A model generated the notes under the pieces. The model did not search any database. It was not told the origin of the DNA and worked only from the letters and a program-made list of their open reading frames with translations. From the NCBI RefSeq assembly GCF_000181875.2, contig NZ_ABJZ02000006.1, positions 1-47,744 on the forward strand: 47,744 bases of DNA, given 5' to 3'. The DNA comes from [Borrelia] finlandensis (lineage in GTDB: Bacteria > Spirochaetota > Spirochaetia > Borreliales > Borreliaceae). Position 1 is the stretch's first letter. Each line of letters starts with the position of its first letter. A program made the translations under genes and the position numbers. Shown here piece after piece: positions 1-8,288 of this stretch.

Positions 1-186
1 ATGCATGCTATTGGAAAAGCTTTTATTAAATACTATGAGAATTATGTGCTATCGGGTCAAGTTGTGCCGGGCTTAAAGGATAGTACAATTAAAAGCAAAT
101 TAAAAAAAGGTAGCGGTACTGCATCAACCCCACTTGTTGATACATCCAAAATGCTATCAGAACTCACTTATAAGGTGCTTAAATGA
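1..186 (+). CDS. cp32 neck/tail-completion protein (3' part)
   Basis: The frame is open at the left edge and ends at 186, so this is probably the C-terminal 61 residues of a longer protein whose start lies outside the window. The segment TPLVDTSKMLSELTYKV resembles the end of HK97 gp10-type and tail-completion proteins, where a 'tPLvDTG.L..s..y.v' block is common. That fits its place just before the tail genes of a cp32 prophage. It overlaps the next gene by 4 nt (ATGA), a sign of translational coupling. The function is inferred from position and a short motif. Confidence 0.6.
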   Translation: MHAIGKAFIKYYENYVLSGQVVPGLKDSTIKSKLKKGSGTASTPLVDTSKMLSELTYKVLK

Positions 187-752
187 TTGTAACTTTAGAT
201 TCAATTTTAAATCATTTAATCCAAATATTTAGGGGGTTTAAGGCCTATGCAATTGCAAATAATTTTAAATGCGATATCATAAATACTTACAATCATCCCT
301 ATCTTTCAAAAATTACAACTGCTAGCCCTAATATAATAGCATTGAAGTTTGATGGTACTCAGCATTTATTTGATCATAACTGCAAAACTGGTGCATTTTA
401 TGAAAATACTTTGGAATTTAGTGTGAATTTCCAAATATATATTATTTCAATAGTGTTAAATGCTAAAGATTTTGATGCCAATTCTCGGATGCTAATACTT
501 TATGATATGCTTAGCGAGTTTCTACATAATAGAGCCCATAAGTATACTTTAGAAAATCAATCCCAACCCGAATATATCAATAAAATTAACTTTTACATTT
601 ACCCAATATCTAATATGCAAACAATTGGACTAATTAATTTAGGTACAAAATATAGCAACCATGCATACAGTGCCTCTATAGCATTCAATGCTAGTGTAAA
701 AGCAATCGAAATTTTAAAGGAGGAATACGAAATTGCCGCAAGATACAATTAG
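183..752 (+). CDS. cp32 late protein, DUF764-type (tail terminator/neck candidate)
   Basis: A 189-residue soluble protein without signal or membrane segment. I recognise it as the cp32 family protein that precedes the sheath gene (DUF764 in Borrelia annotations). In Mu-like contractile phages the gene in this position codes for a tail terminator or head-tail joining protein, so that role is an inference from synteny. It begins inside the last codons of the preceding gene. It ends 20 nt inside the following frame and carries the strong Shine-Dalgarno AAAGGAGG (716-723) for that gene. Confidence 0.7.
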   Translation: MIVTLDSILNHLIQIFRGFKAYAIANNFKCDIINTYNHPYLSKITTASPNIIALKFDGTQHLFDHNCKTGAFYENTLEFSVNFQIYIISIVLNAKDFDANSRMLILYDMLSEFLHNRAHKYTLENQSQPEYINKINFYIYPISNMQTIGLINLGTKYSNHAYSASIAFNASVKAIEILKEEYEIAARYN

Positions 753-1845
753 TGTAAGTTTAATTGACTCTAGAATTCAAGCAAGCAAGCCCAATTATTA
801 TAATCCACTTTTGGTCTATAAAACGGCCAAAATCAAAGTTAATAAAGATAATACTAACTTTAAAATATTGAATTTAACCGTTAATAACTATGAACAACAA
901 ATTGAAAATTTAGAAAAAGATAATGGAAATGGAGACGATCAGTTTGGAAAAGAAAAAACACTGCTAAAAACCGCAATGTCGGATTTTTTCAATTCAAGTG
1001 AAGAGTCGTTAAAGGTTGCTGTTCTTTTCATTTATAAGGATAAGCCTGAAGAGTTAAAAAAATATCTTAAAATACATAGACACTCCTTTGTTGTGCTTAT
1101 TAATACTGAGGGGAATAATTCAGAAGATGGGCTTAAGGTTTATAAAGATGACTATGCTAAGTTTAAAATGCCCTCAACTTTTTTTGTATTCTCAACTAAA
1201 GAACAAGAAATAAAAGAACCTTTTAATGATAAGGGGAATACTGAAAAAGCAAGAAATATTGTTGTTTACAGCAACAATAAGGATAATTTACACCTCAAAT
1301 TTGTAAGTGGATATTTATATCAAGCAAGTATTTTCCATTCTGTAAATCCTTATGGTATGCCACTTTCTGCTTTACCACTTGTTGACGATACTGTAATTGG
1401 AAAGTTAAGAACTGCAAATATCAACTTTTATTCACTTCTTAATGAAACTGGTCTTGATGGTATGCCTGCTTTTAAAGAGGGTGTTGATCTTGCTGGAAAT
1501 CCAATAGACACGCTTTTTACTTATCATTATATAAAAAACGAGGCAATTGTTGAGCTTATTAGAATTTGGAATAAAAACAATAGACAAAACAGTAAATTAT
1601 CTGAACTTCAACTTAATGGAGCTAGAGATAATGCTTATACTTCAGCGATAGAATGCCTGCTTAAAAGATTCATCGATAGAGGACTGATTATAGAGTATAA
1701 AAACTTAAAACTTGTTCTATCAGCGTCTTCGCAGCTTAAATTAGAACTTAGTGTGAATATTACTTATAACTTTAGTATTAATGCTGTTGCTTTAGTAATT
1801 ACTACTCAAGATATAGTTGATTATCAAAACAGTTTAAGCGTATAA
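733..1845 (+). CDS. cp32 tail sheath candidate (DUF787-type)
   Basis: A 370-residue protein starting at TTG 733, chosen because AAGGAGG lies about 9 nt upstream and the frame continues without an ATG for a long way. The size, and its place directly before a 142-residue tube-like protein, match the sheath-tube pair of contractile phage tails such as Mu L and M. The middle is polar (KDNGNGDDQFGKEKT) and could be a surface-exposed insertion. The C-terminal region contains beta-rich segments ending TTQDIVDYQNSLSV. The family is a Borrelia-specific DUF. Sheath function is inferred from order and length. Confidence 0.7.
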   Translation: MPQDTISVSLIDSRIQASKPNYYNPLLVYKTAKIKVNKDNTNFKILNLTVNNYEQQIENLEKDNGNGDDQFGKEKTLLKTAMSDFFNSSEESLKVAVLFIYKDKPEELKKYLKIHRHSFVVLINTEGNNSEDGLKVYKDDYAKFKMPSTFFVFSTKEQEIKEPFNDKGNTEKARNIVVYSNNKDNLHLKFVSGYLYQASIFHSVNPYGMPLSALPLVDDTVIGKLRTANINFYSLLNETGLDGMPAFKEGVDLAGNPIDTLFTYHYIKNEAIVELIRIWNKNNRQNSKLSELQLNGARDNAYTSAIECLLKRFIDRGLIIEYKNLKLVLSASSQLKLELSVNITYNFSINAVALVITTQDIVDYQNSLSV

Positions 1846-1858
1846 GGAGTTAAAAATT

Positions 1859-2287
1859 ATGCAATTTTATGATTTAAGAGAAGTTTATTTCTCAATAGGC
1901 GGTAGACAACTGCACAGTGGTAAGTTAGAGCTTACAAGCGAGCCTACAACACGAGCGGTGGTTAGTGCTGAAGATAGGGGGCTACCCGTAATAAGCTTAA
2001 GAGATCCTAAAACTATAACTTATATTTTTAATATTGAAGTCACTCTAGGTAGTCATGACTATATTTTACTAACCGAAATTTCAGATGATCAATTTTATAA
2101 CATGGATGTTAGCAAATATGAAAAAATGCTTGATTTAGTATTTAATGATAGAATTGCTACTAAAATTATTACTAACTATGCAATTTTTACTGAAGAGCCC
2201 TCAAGAAGTTATTCAGCAGAGGCTGAAAAAGTTACTTTTGAAATTAGGGCTATTAATTGCCAAAAAACACACCCAAACAAAAACTAA
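1859..2287 (+). CDS. cp32 tail tube candidate (DUF1463-type)
   Basis: A 142-residue protein starting at ATG 1859 behind AAGGAGT. It begins with YDLREVYFSIGGRQLHSGKLE. A short N-terminus followed by a glycine-containing beta hairpin is typical of tail tube proteins, which form hexameric rings inside the sheath. The gene lies 13 nt after the sheath candidate and shares its operon. The family is the Borrelia DUF1463 type. The tube role rests on synteny and size. Confidence 0.7.
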   Translation: MQFYDLREVYFSIGGRQLHSGKLELTSEPTTRAVVSAEDRGLPVISLRDPKTITYIFNIEVTLGSHDYILLTEISDDQFYNMDVSKYEKMLDLVFNDRIATKIITNYAIFTEEPSRSYSAEAEKVTFEIRAINCQKTHPNKN

Positions 2288-2302
2288 AAGGAAATTCTTA
2301 TT

Positions 2303-2749
2303 ATGATAATGCGATATAAAATGAAAATTTTAACTAAAAACAAAACCTATGAATACCCACTAAAAGTATTACCAGTCTATGAATGGGATAGAGTACTAGG
2401 ATTTAATCAAAGTGACGCTGTTTTTAAACTTAATGAAGTGAAATATCTAAAAGAAATTACAAACTTAATGATAAGTCCAAAATTTTTAGACGAGTTCTAT
2501 GTAATTCTAGATGCAAATAGAGAATTTATTTCTTACTATAAAGACTATCTTGTTGCTATTATTTACACCGCGCAATTCAATACTTTTCATATAGATAATG
2601 ATCTAAAAAAACCCGCTTTAGTATATTTGAGTGAATATGAAAATAACGTTGGTGATTTTGTTACTTTTGACTATATCGATGATAATTTTGACTATGAAAA
2701 AATAACCGTCTCACTTACATCAAATTCTAATGAATTGGTTGCTAAATGA
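2303..2749 (+). CDS. cp32 tail assembly chaperone candidate 1 (DUF1473-type)
   Basis: A 148-residue protein between the tube and the tape measure, where contractile and siphophages place their tail assembly chaperones. AAGGAA lies upstream of the ATG at 2303; an ATG two codons later could also serve. The protein is acidic and rich in Tyr, Asp and Asn (for example FVTFDYIDDNFDYEK). It overlaps the next gene by 4 nt (ATGA), so the pair is made by coupled translation rather than by the frameshift seen in lambda G/GT. The chaperone function is inferred from position. Confidence 0.6.
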   Translation: MIMRYKMKILTKNKTYEYPLKVLPVYEWDRVLGFNQSDAVFKLNEVKYLKEITNLMISPKFLDEFYVILDANREFISYYKDYLVAIIYTAQFNTFHIDNDLKKPALVYLSEYENNVGDFVTFDYIDDNFDYEKITVSLTSNSNELVAK

Positions 2750-2982
2750 GCAAAAGAAATAAGGAGATTGATAAAACTATTGCAAATCTTAATGAGACTA
2801 GAAAAAAGTATTTTAACTTGCTTGACGAGATAAAAAACGATAAATACTATTTTCCAGTAATTATGAATATTTGCTCATACAACACGGTTAAAAAATTGCC
2901 TTATGACGAGCTTTTAGAGGTCAATCGAATTGCTGATCTTAAATTAGAAAAAGAATTGTATGAATTAATTTTAAGCAAATGA
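2746..2982 (+). CDS. small protein, tail assembly chaperone candidate 2
   Basis: A 78-residue charged, helical protein starting at ATG 2746 inside the stop of the preceding gene. It has no recognised domain. Its position immediately before the tape measure, plus the overlap with the upstream gene, suggests it works with that protein, as the second chaperone does in other phages. The sequence has heptad-like Leu/Ile spacing at both ends. Confidence 0.6.
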   Translation: MSKRNKEIDKTIANLNETRKKYFNLLDEIKNDKYYFPVIMNICSYNTVKKLPYDELLEVNRIADLKLEKELYELILSK

Positions 2983-2989
2983 GGGCTTA

Positions 2990-4276
2990 ATGAGCGACAA
3001 ATTCACCATTAAATTTAAAGGCATTCTTGATCATGCAGCAACAAAAAAGGCTATCGAACAAGATATTACCAAAATGGAAAAATATCTTAAACCTAAAAAA
3101 TCTAGTTTAGGTAGTACTAAAGATATTGTAAAAAATAATTTGTCGGATAAGAAAAAAGAATTAAGCAGACAATCTAAGTTTGAAAACTTACGAGAACGTG
3201 TTGAGAAATATAGGCTAACACAAACTAAAAAGCTGATGAAACAAGGCATGGGTTTTGAAAAAGCTAGAAAAGAGGCTTTTAAAAGATCCTTAATGTCGGA
3301 TAGAGATAAAAGGCGCCTTGGGTATAAAGAACTTGTAAAAGAATCAAAAGCAAAAAGTAAAATGCTAGCGGCCTCTCAAGGAAAAAGACTTGTTGCCAAA
3401 ATTGCTATAGGTAGCGCCCTAGGAAATATCATTAGCAACGCTATAAGTAAAATTGGGGGCGGAATTTTAGGATTTGCCAAAAAAGCGGTTGAAGAAACAT
3501 CTAAAACTAATAAAAAGAAACTTCTCAATAGTGCATTTTATACAGGAAAAGAACGAGATATGCTGATTAAGGGAACTGAAAAGGAGAAGGGAATTTTTAG
3601 CGGATTGAAAGGATTTGAGCGCAACTTAGAAAAAGAAGAGTTTTTAAATCAAGCAAGTGTTTTTAAAGGGACTCTAAGAGACTTGGGGAAGTTAAATTTT
3701 CATAATTTGAAAAAATCAATGGAGTTTGCAGCCGTGCTTAAATCCAGCGGTGCTATGAGCAGTGAGGATGCTGTAAAAGCCGTTAATAGTCTTCTTAGTG
3801 GAGATGGAAGTGAACTTTATGATATATTAAAAAATACATGGGGCGAGGAAATTGCCAATAAATATACAGAAGATGCTAAAAAAGCTTGGCAAAGTGGAGC
3901 TGAAGTAGATCTAGAATCCAGAATTAGTAAGATGCTTGAAATGTTAGGCGATTATAAAAGCTACGGTCTTACAAAAAAAGCGGATACAAAAGAAGAGATT
4001 GATAGCAATTTAGCCTCAGCTGAACAAACTCTTTCAAACTTGACAACTAATGTTTTAGAGCCGATACTTGATTTAGTTAAAAAAATCACTGAGTACTTAA
4101 AAGGTTTTACTTTTCAAACACATGTTATTGAGCCTTTTTTTAAAGGTCTGAAGAGTCTTTTTGCCAATATTCCTGTGATTAAAAATTTTTTTAAGGATCC
4201 CGAAACTATCCCTAATCCACCTAACTCAGGCCCAAAACGTAAAGAAAATGAAGATAATAATAACAATACTCCATAA
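2990..4276 (+). CDS. cp32 tape measure protein (DUF759-type)
   Basis: A 428-residue protein that is very basic and helical over residues 1-130 (many Lys/Arg/Glu). A hydrophobic Gly/Ala/Ile segment follows near residues 135-165 (IAIGSALGNIISNAISKIGG), then a helical region and a Pro/Asn-rich C-terminal tail. Long helix plus a central hydrophobic stretch is characteristic of tape measure proteins, which set tail length and enter the host membrane. At 428 residues it predicts a short tail. A fragment of a paralogue (around its residues 205-225) appears inverted near 27.5 kb. Confidence 0.75.
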   Translation: MSDKFTIKFKGILDHAATKKAIEQDITKMEKYLKPKKSSLGSTKDIVKNNLSDKKKELSRQSKFENLRERVEKYRLTQTKKLMKQGMGFEKARKEAFKRSLMSDRDKRRLGYKELVKESKAKSKMLAASQGKRLVAKIAIGSALGNIISNAISKIGGGILGFAKKAVEETSKTNKKKLLNSAFYTGKERDMLIKGTEKEKGIFSGLKGFERNLEKEEFLNQASVFKGTLRDLGKLNFHNLKKSMEFAAVLKSSGAMSSEDAVKAVNSLLSGDGSELYDILKNTWGEEIANKYTEDAKKAWQSGAEVDLESRISKMLEMLGDYKSYGLTKKADTKEEIDSNLASAEQTLSNLTTNVLEPILDLVKKITEYLKGFTFQTHVIEPFFKGLKSLFANIPVIKNFFKDPETIPNPPNSGPKRKENEDNNNNTP

Positions 4277-4300
4277 ATTTTGGTGAAAAGGTAATTACTT

Positions 4301-4924
4301 ATGGCTATTAACAGTGAAAAAATTATTAAAAATGAAACTATTAATAATGAAAAGAAAATGTCTCAGGAAGAGATTTTCCAAATAATAAAAGATGTCACAA
4401 CTCAAATATTTGCTCTTTTTGGAGCAGATAACTTTTTAGTACTATTTCCAAGACCAGATTTTAGAGGTTTTGGCTATGTGCCACAATTATTTTTTATAAA
4501 ACCCAAAACCCAGCTAATATCGCGGACCTACAATACTACTTGCTCTAAAAGACCGGTTATCAACTATTATGATAGAAAAGCGGAATACGTAAGCTACAAC
4601 CCCGTAATGACGGGAGAACATATCTCATTAAACGGAGGAGTATTAACATCTCTATATAAAGAAATGCTTTCCCCACTCAAAATGACTGTTTTTGGAAATT
4701 CTCTGCTGCGCTTTGACGTGCATCTTGTAAAAGAACAACTAGCTAATAGACTACAAGCCCAAGTTCCTTTTACTATCTACAGTCCAACTTTTGGCCTTAA
4801 AGAATTAGCTATAATTACAAGTCTTACATTTACAGATACTCCCTTTATTGATGAGGTTGAAGTTAGCCTATCAATAGAAGTAGTAAAAACATTTTCATTT
4901 GCATTGGGAAAATATAAAGGATAA
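4301..4924 (+). CDS. cp32 tail/baseplate protein (DUF792-type)
   Basis: A 207-residue protein downstream of the tape measure. It has no transmembrane segment. The middle is rich in Tyr and Pro (for example YYDRKAEYVSYNPVMTGEH). In Mu-like tails the gene after the tape measure (gp43/N) encodes a tail protein that connects to the hub, so this is a hub-associated candidate by synteny. It lies 24 nt after the tape measure and 3 nt before the hub candidate, in the same operon. Confidence 0.65.
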   Translation: MAINSEKIIKNETINNEKKMSQEEIFQIIKDVTTQIFALFGADNFLVLFPRPDFRGFGYVPQLFFIKPKTQLISRTYNTTCSKRPVINYYDRKAEYVSYNPVMTGEHISLNGGVLTSLYKEMLSPLKMTVFGNSLLRFDVHLVKEQLANRLQAQVPFTIYSPTFGLKELAIITSLTFTDTPFIDEVEVSLSIEVVKTFSFALGKYKG

Positions 4925-4927
4925 TCA

Positions 4928-5875
4928 ATGTTACTAAGTTATGATTTTAAAATTGAATTTTACAATGTAGATAAATCAAAAAAATCAATTGATGGAATTC
5001 CTTTTCCAGAAGAAACTCCTAAAATTATAATAAATACACAAGATGGAATTCATGTTGATATTTCTATATCCAACGTGTATTCAAATATTCTTACTATAAG
5101 TTCCAAACAAGCTAAAATTGTACTTTGGAACTTACCTCTAGACTTCACCGACCGCATTAAATTTGGAGATATAGTAAAGATATATTATAAGAAATTTGCT
5201 CATGAAAAAAATTTTGATTTCATAATGGCGGGAACTTTAGGGCCCCCAATGAGCACTGATTATCCCGGTGGAGATTTTAGTGTAGAGCTTGATGTTCGTT
5301 TATTAACTAAAAGCAACTTCTTCAATCGCAAATTAGAGGGCGAAAAGGGAAAAAGCTTTAAAGGAAAGACGGTGCAAGAAGCAATAGAATCTGTATTTCC
5401 TAATCGCAATATCATTCGTATGGATGAAAAAGATAAACTTAAAGTGATTGACAAAAATATTTATGCCTCAACACCAAAAGAGTTTATTGATAAAATAAAA
5501 GGAGTATATGTTCATAGCGTAATAGCTGATATTGGTACCGGGTTAAAGGGGATTGAATGCAATATTATATTTACCAATTATAAAAAGGCGGGGGGAAATG
5601 CACACTATAAGGCACTAGAAGATTATGGGCTTGAATTTATTCCACAACAAGAAATTACTTTAGGCACCACACTTAAAATAAATCTTATATTTTGGAACGC
5701 CAAAACATTTTACACACATAAGCTAAATGTCGGCGATAAAGTTTCATTTATTGATGGACTAGGAAAAATGATAAAAACCACCATAAAAGAAACAAGTGCC
5801 ATACTTAGCAATGTAGGAGAGTGTTCATTGATACTTAAATTATATGACGATTCTAATAGTATAAGTATTAGATAA
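4928..5875 (+). CDS. cp32 baseplate hub candidate (DUF693-type)
   Basis: A 315-residue beta-rich protein. Segments such as IKFGDIVKIYYKKF, DFIMAGTLGPP and LNVGDKVSFIDGL resemble the turns of gpD/Mu gp44-type hub proteins. The position before a 181-residue spike-like protein, a gp25-like protein and a gpJ-like protein follows the Mu order 44-45-46-47. The Borrelia family name is DUF693. The hub function is an inference from gene order and secondary-structure character. Confidence 0.65.
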   Translation: MLLSYDFKIEFYNVDKSKKSIDGIPFPEETPKIIINTQDGIHVDISISNVYSNILTISSKQAKIVLWNLPLDFTDRIKFGDIVKIYYKKFAHEKNFDFIMAGTLGPPMSTDYPGGDFSVELDVRLLTKSNFFNRKLEGEKGKSFKGKTVQEAIESVFPNRNIIRMDEKDKLKVIDKNIYASTPKEFIDKIKGVYVHSVIADIGTGLKGIECNIIFTNYKKAGGNAHYKALEDYGLEFIPQQEITLGTTLKINLIFWNAKTFYTHKLNVGDKVSFIDGLGKMIKTTIKETSAILSNVGECSLILKLYDDSNSISIR

Positions 5876-5886
5876 AGGAACTTAAA

Positions 5887-6432
5887 ATGAGTCAAGACTA
5901 TGAAATTTATAGAATGCAACAGCGTCTTTATGGCCATGCATTAACACAAGAAGACATAAAAAATTGGATTTATTCAAATATTTTCATAACTCGAATTGGC
6001 ACTATAAAAGAATTTAAAAAACAAACACAAGAGGCTGTTGTTACAATACCCGAATTTGAAGATCTAGAAATTCAAACAAGAAATATATCCAATATCAATT
6101 TTGAACTATCAAAAGGTGATACCGTTTTACTACTTCAATCAAACATTAATATTTTTGATAAAAATGACAATATTCATTTTGACAAGCACCATTTTTACAT
6201 ACTTAGTGTAATTGGCCCAAAAACTTTAAATTTAATTTCTGATACTGTTAAGATCAAAACAAATAGTACCATTGAAATAGCTAACCAAACAACTAGCTTA
6301 AAAAAAATTCTAGATAATATCGTAAATGCTATTAACGGCATAACTATCATAGGAGACTCAACTATTAACTATGCAAGCCTAAGAGCTGTAACTTCTAGAA
6401 TTACCTCCGATATCAACAGTTTGTTTAACTAA
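5887..6432 (+). CDS. cp32 baseplate spike candidate (DUF777-type)
   Basis: A 181-residue protein. Residues 35-115 have an OB-like beta pattern (TRIGTIKEFKKQTQEAVVTI, then 'FELSKGDTVLLL'), as in gpV/Mu gp45 spike proteins. A repeat-like beta region (VKIKTNSTIEIANQTTSLKK) then precedes a helical C-terminus. That 'kI.tnstIeIan' pattern is frequent in triple-helix spike tails. The gene lies 11 nt after the hub candidate. A partial second copy of its 3' half is present, inverted, around 27.13-27.44 kb. Confidence 0.65.
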   Translation: MSQDYEIYRMQQRLYGHALTQEDIKNWIYSNIFITRIGTIKEFKKQTQEAVVTIPEFEDLEIQTRNISNINFELSKGDTVLLLQSNINIFDKNDNIHFDKHHFYILSVIGPKTLNLISDTVKIKTNSTIEIANQTTSLKKILDNIVNAINGITIIGDSTINYASLRAVTSRITSDINSLFN

Positions 6433-6446
6433 TTTTTGCTAAATAT

Positions 6447-6462
6447 GATATAATTACTAGTA
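6447..6462 (+). promoter_or_regulatory. extended -10 promoter directly before a start codon
   Basis: TGATATAAT (6446-6454) matches the extended -10 pattern TGnTATAAT. The ATG of the next gene is only 7 nt downstream, and no Shine-Dalgarno is visible in between. The inverted remnant at 27.11-27.14 kb keeps the same arrangement (TGGTATAAT, then ATGGATTTAAGAATTGG). The mRNA starting here would be leaderless or nearly so. Confidence 0.55.
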
Positions 6463-6794
6463 TGGATTTAAGAATTGGCAATAATTTTGAATTGGTATTT
6501 AATAATGATGTATCGCTTGTTGATGGAATTGATGAGCCAAAACAAAGGTTATTCATATTCTTAAAAACCTTAAAGGGTAGTCTAAGTTATGCCCCTAATT
6601 GGGGACTGGACTACTTCTTGCTTTTGAAACTTTTAAAAATTAATAATCTTCAAGCTGTAAAAAACTATTTTCATGAAATATCTAAAGAACTTAACTTAGA
6701 TTTAAGTAATATTTCAACTACTATAAAAGACCACAAAGTACATATATCATTTTTTTTCTCAGGCGACGTTTTGAATATGGAGTTTGATTTATGA
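6462..6794 (+). CDS. gp25/gpW-like baseplate wedge protein
   Basis: A 110-residue protein beginning MDLRIGNNFELVFNNDVSLV. Residues 22-45 read 'DEPKQRLFIFLKTLKGSL.YAPNWGLDY', which matches the pattern of GPW/gp25-like wedge proteins (an acidic start, then '..i.q.i...L.T.kGe..y.P.fG.dl'). Its position between the spike and gpJ-like genes is where P2 W and Mu gp46 lie. It has an internal promoter (TGATATAAT) ending 7 nt before its ATG. It overlaps the next gene by 4 nt. Confidence 0.75.
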   Translation: MDLRIGNNFELVFNNDVSLVDGIDEPKQRLFIFLKTLKGSLSYAPNWGLDYFLLLKLLKINNLQAVKNYFHEISKELNLDLSNISTTIKDHKVHISFFFSGDVLNMEFDL

Positions 6795-7669
6795 GCATAG
6801 TTTTTGATTCTGATTTTGGCATTCTAAAACGTACAATTAAGGATATAGTAAAATCTAAAAGAGAATATTTGCGCGCAAATTATGGAATTAATATAGATGA
6901 TAATAACAGTTCAATTTATAACATTATTGCATCTTCTTTAGCATTAATTGAAGAAGAAATAATTAATGAACTTAATCTGTTTTTTTCTAAAATGCGACCG
7001 GGCGGTACTTATTGGACCACTATTGAAGAACACATTTCTTCTAAAAGCACAACTTACAGCGCAGTTAAATCCGCTTTACTTAATCTTGATGGGGTTGAGT
7101 ACACTAATATTAAAAGTTCAGCTGGAAAAGCCAATATATATCTAATTCTAAAAGAAGATTTATTAGACACTAGTAAAACTAATATTAGTAATTCTGAATT
7201 TAAGGCAAAACTTTGGGAGACATTATATCTAACAACTCCTAGTGGCACTTTGCTTGAAGGAAATATAGAAATTGATGGATTTAACTCAACTGGACAACGT
7301 AAATCCTATAAAATATCACTAGGAAAAAGAAAATATGTTTATATGAAAGTAAAGTACAAACTTGACCTTAAAAACTATCTCTACTTAAACATAGACTCTC
7401 AAATTAGAAACATATATTCTAGGATTATTTCAAATAACTATTCTGATATGGGAATTAGTTTTGAATATCAAGACTTTTTTGCTCCCGTTAATGAAGTAAA
7501 AGGTATTAGGTCTATAGAAATTAAAACTTGTGTTAAAGATACAGACACAAACAGTATTTCAAGCATTACTGAAAGCGATTTTAAAAAAAATGAAGACATT
7601 ACCATTGATGATGATACGCTCCTGCTTTTCAATATAGCGGATCGATTGCTTATTGACATTGATAGTTGA
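6791..7669 (+). CDS. baseplate J-like protein (DUF276-type)
   Basis: A 292-residue protein starting at ATG 6791 within the preceding stop. The N-terminus (FGILKRTIKDIVKSKREYLR, then 'NNSSIYNIIASSLALIEEEI') matches the opening of gpJ/Mu gp47 baseplate proteins. The segment MRPGGTYWTTIEEHIS resembles the region before the ring domain. Its location between gpW-like and gpI-like genes supports the call. The baseplate J ring links the hub to the tail fibres. Confidence 0.75.
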   Translation: MSIVFDSDFGILKRTIKDIVKSKREYLRANYGINIDDNNSSIYNIIASSLALIEEEIINELNLFFSKMRPGGTYWTTIEEHISSKSTTYSAVKSALLNLDGVEYTNIKSSAGKANIYLILKEDLLDTSKTNISNSEFKAKLWETLYLTTPSGTLLEGNIEIDGFNSTGQRKSYKISLGKRKYVYMKVKYKLDLKNYLYLNIDSQIRNIYSRIISNNYSDMGISFEYQDFFAPVNEVKGIRSIEIKTCVKDTDTNSISSITESDFKKNEDITIDDDTLLLFNIADRLLIDIDS

Positions 7670-8280
7670 TAAATATGGAAATACCTAATTTTTTTAAAGG
7701 CACTGAAATTCATAAGTTTATACTTACAGAAACTGAATATGCACAAAAACTGCTTAATGAGCTTAAGTCCCTCAATTCTAACTTTATTTCCATTGATGTA
7801 AAAGAAAATATAAAATCAAGATATATTGCTATATGGCTATCTCAAGTCTTATCCATTTTTTATGCACAAACTCAAACTTTACAAAGTATTACAAACAATA
7901 TTAATAGCGTTATTTTTGCTTTACGGCATATTGGTACTGATGAGTCATTTAGACTGATTTTTAAAGCGTTTTTGACCGTGGATATTTTAGTTACCACACC
8001 TCAAGCGGGTGTTATTGATATCTCTTTAAAAGGAGTAATAAAAACAAACTTTACTACATTTATTTCCCCTAGCACCGCAAAAGGCAAAAGGCCTAAAAAG
8101 ATACTAATTAGAGAAAAGAAAGCTGGGTATACTACATCTAAAAAGGCTTTGGTATTCAATTCACTTCCTAAGGGATATGACCATTCAATTTATGCTTTTA
8201 TCAAAAGGATTATTCCCATAGGTAGAGTACTAAAAATCAATGATAAAGATAGCAAAAATATTATCACTTTTAACAATTAG
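7666..8280 (+). CDS. tail protein I-like baseplate protein (DUF735-type)
   Basis: A 204-residue protein that overlaps the J-like gene by 4 nt. It has helical N-terminal residues 15-95 and a beta C-terminal part. The position after J is that of P2 gpI and Mu gp48, which complete the baseplate and connect to fibres. No membrane segment or catalytic motif is visible. The family is Borrelia DUF735. The functional call comes from synteny. Confidence 0.65.
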   Translation: MINMEIPNFFKGTEIHKFILTETEYAQKLLNELKSLNSNFISIDVKENIKSRYIAIWLSQVLSIFYAQTQTLQSITNNINSVIFALRHIGTDESFRLIFKAFLTVDILVTTPQAGVIDISLKGVIKTNFTTFISPSTAKGKRPKKILIREKKAGYTTSKKALVFNSLPKGYDHSIYAFIKRIIPIGRVLKINDKDSKNIITFNN

Positions 8281-8288
8281 GAGGCTTA

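Noticed and set aside
2303..2982. Programmed frameshift between the two chaperone-like genes, as in lambda G/GT
   Set aside because: The second frame has its own ATG overlapping the first stop by 4 nt, and no slippery heptamer was seen at the overlap.
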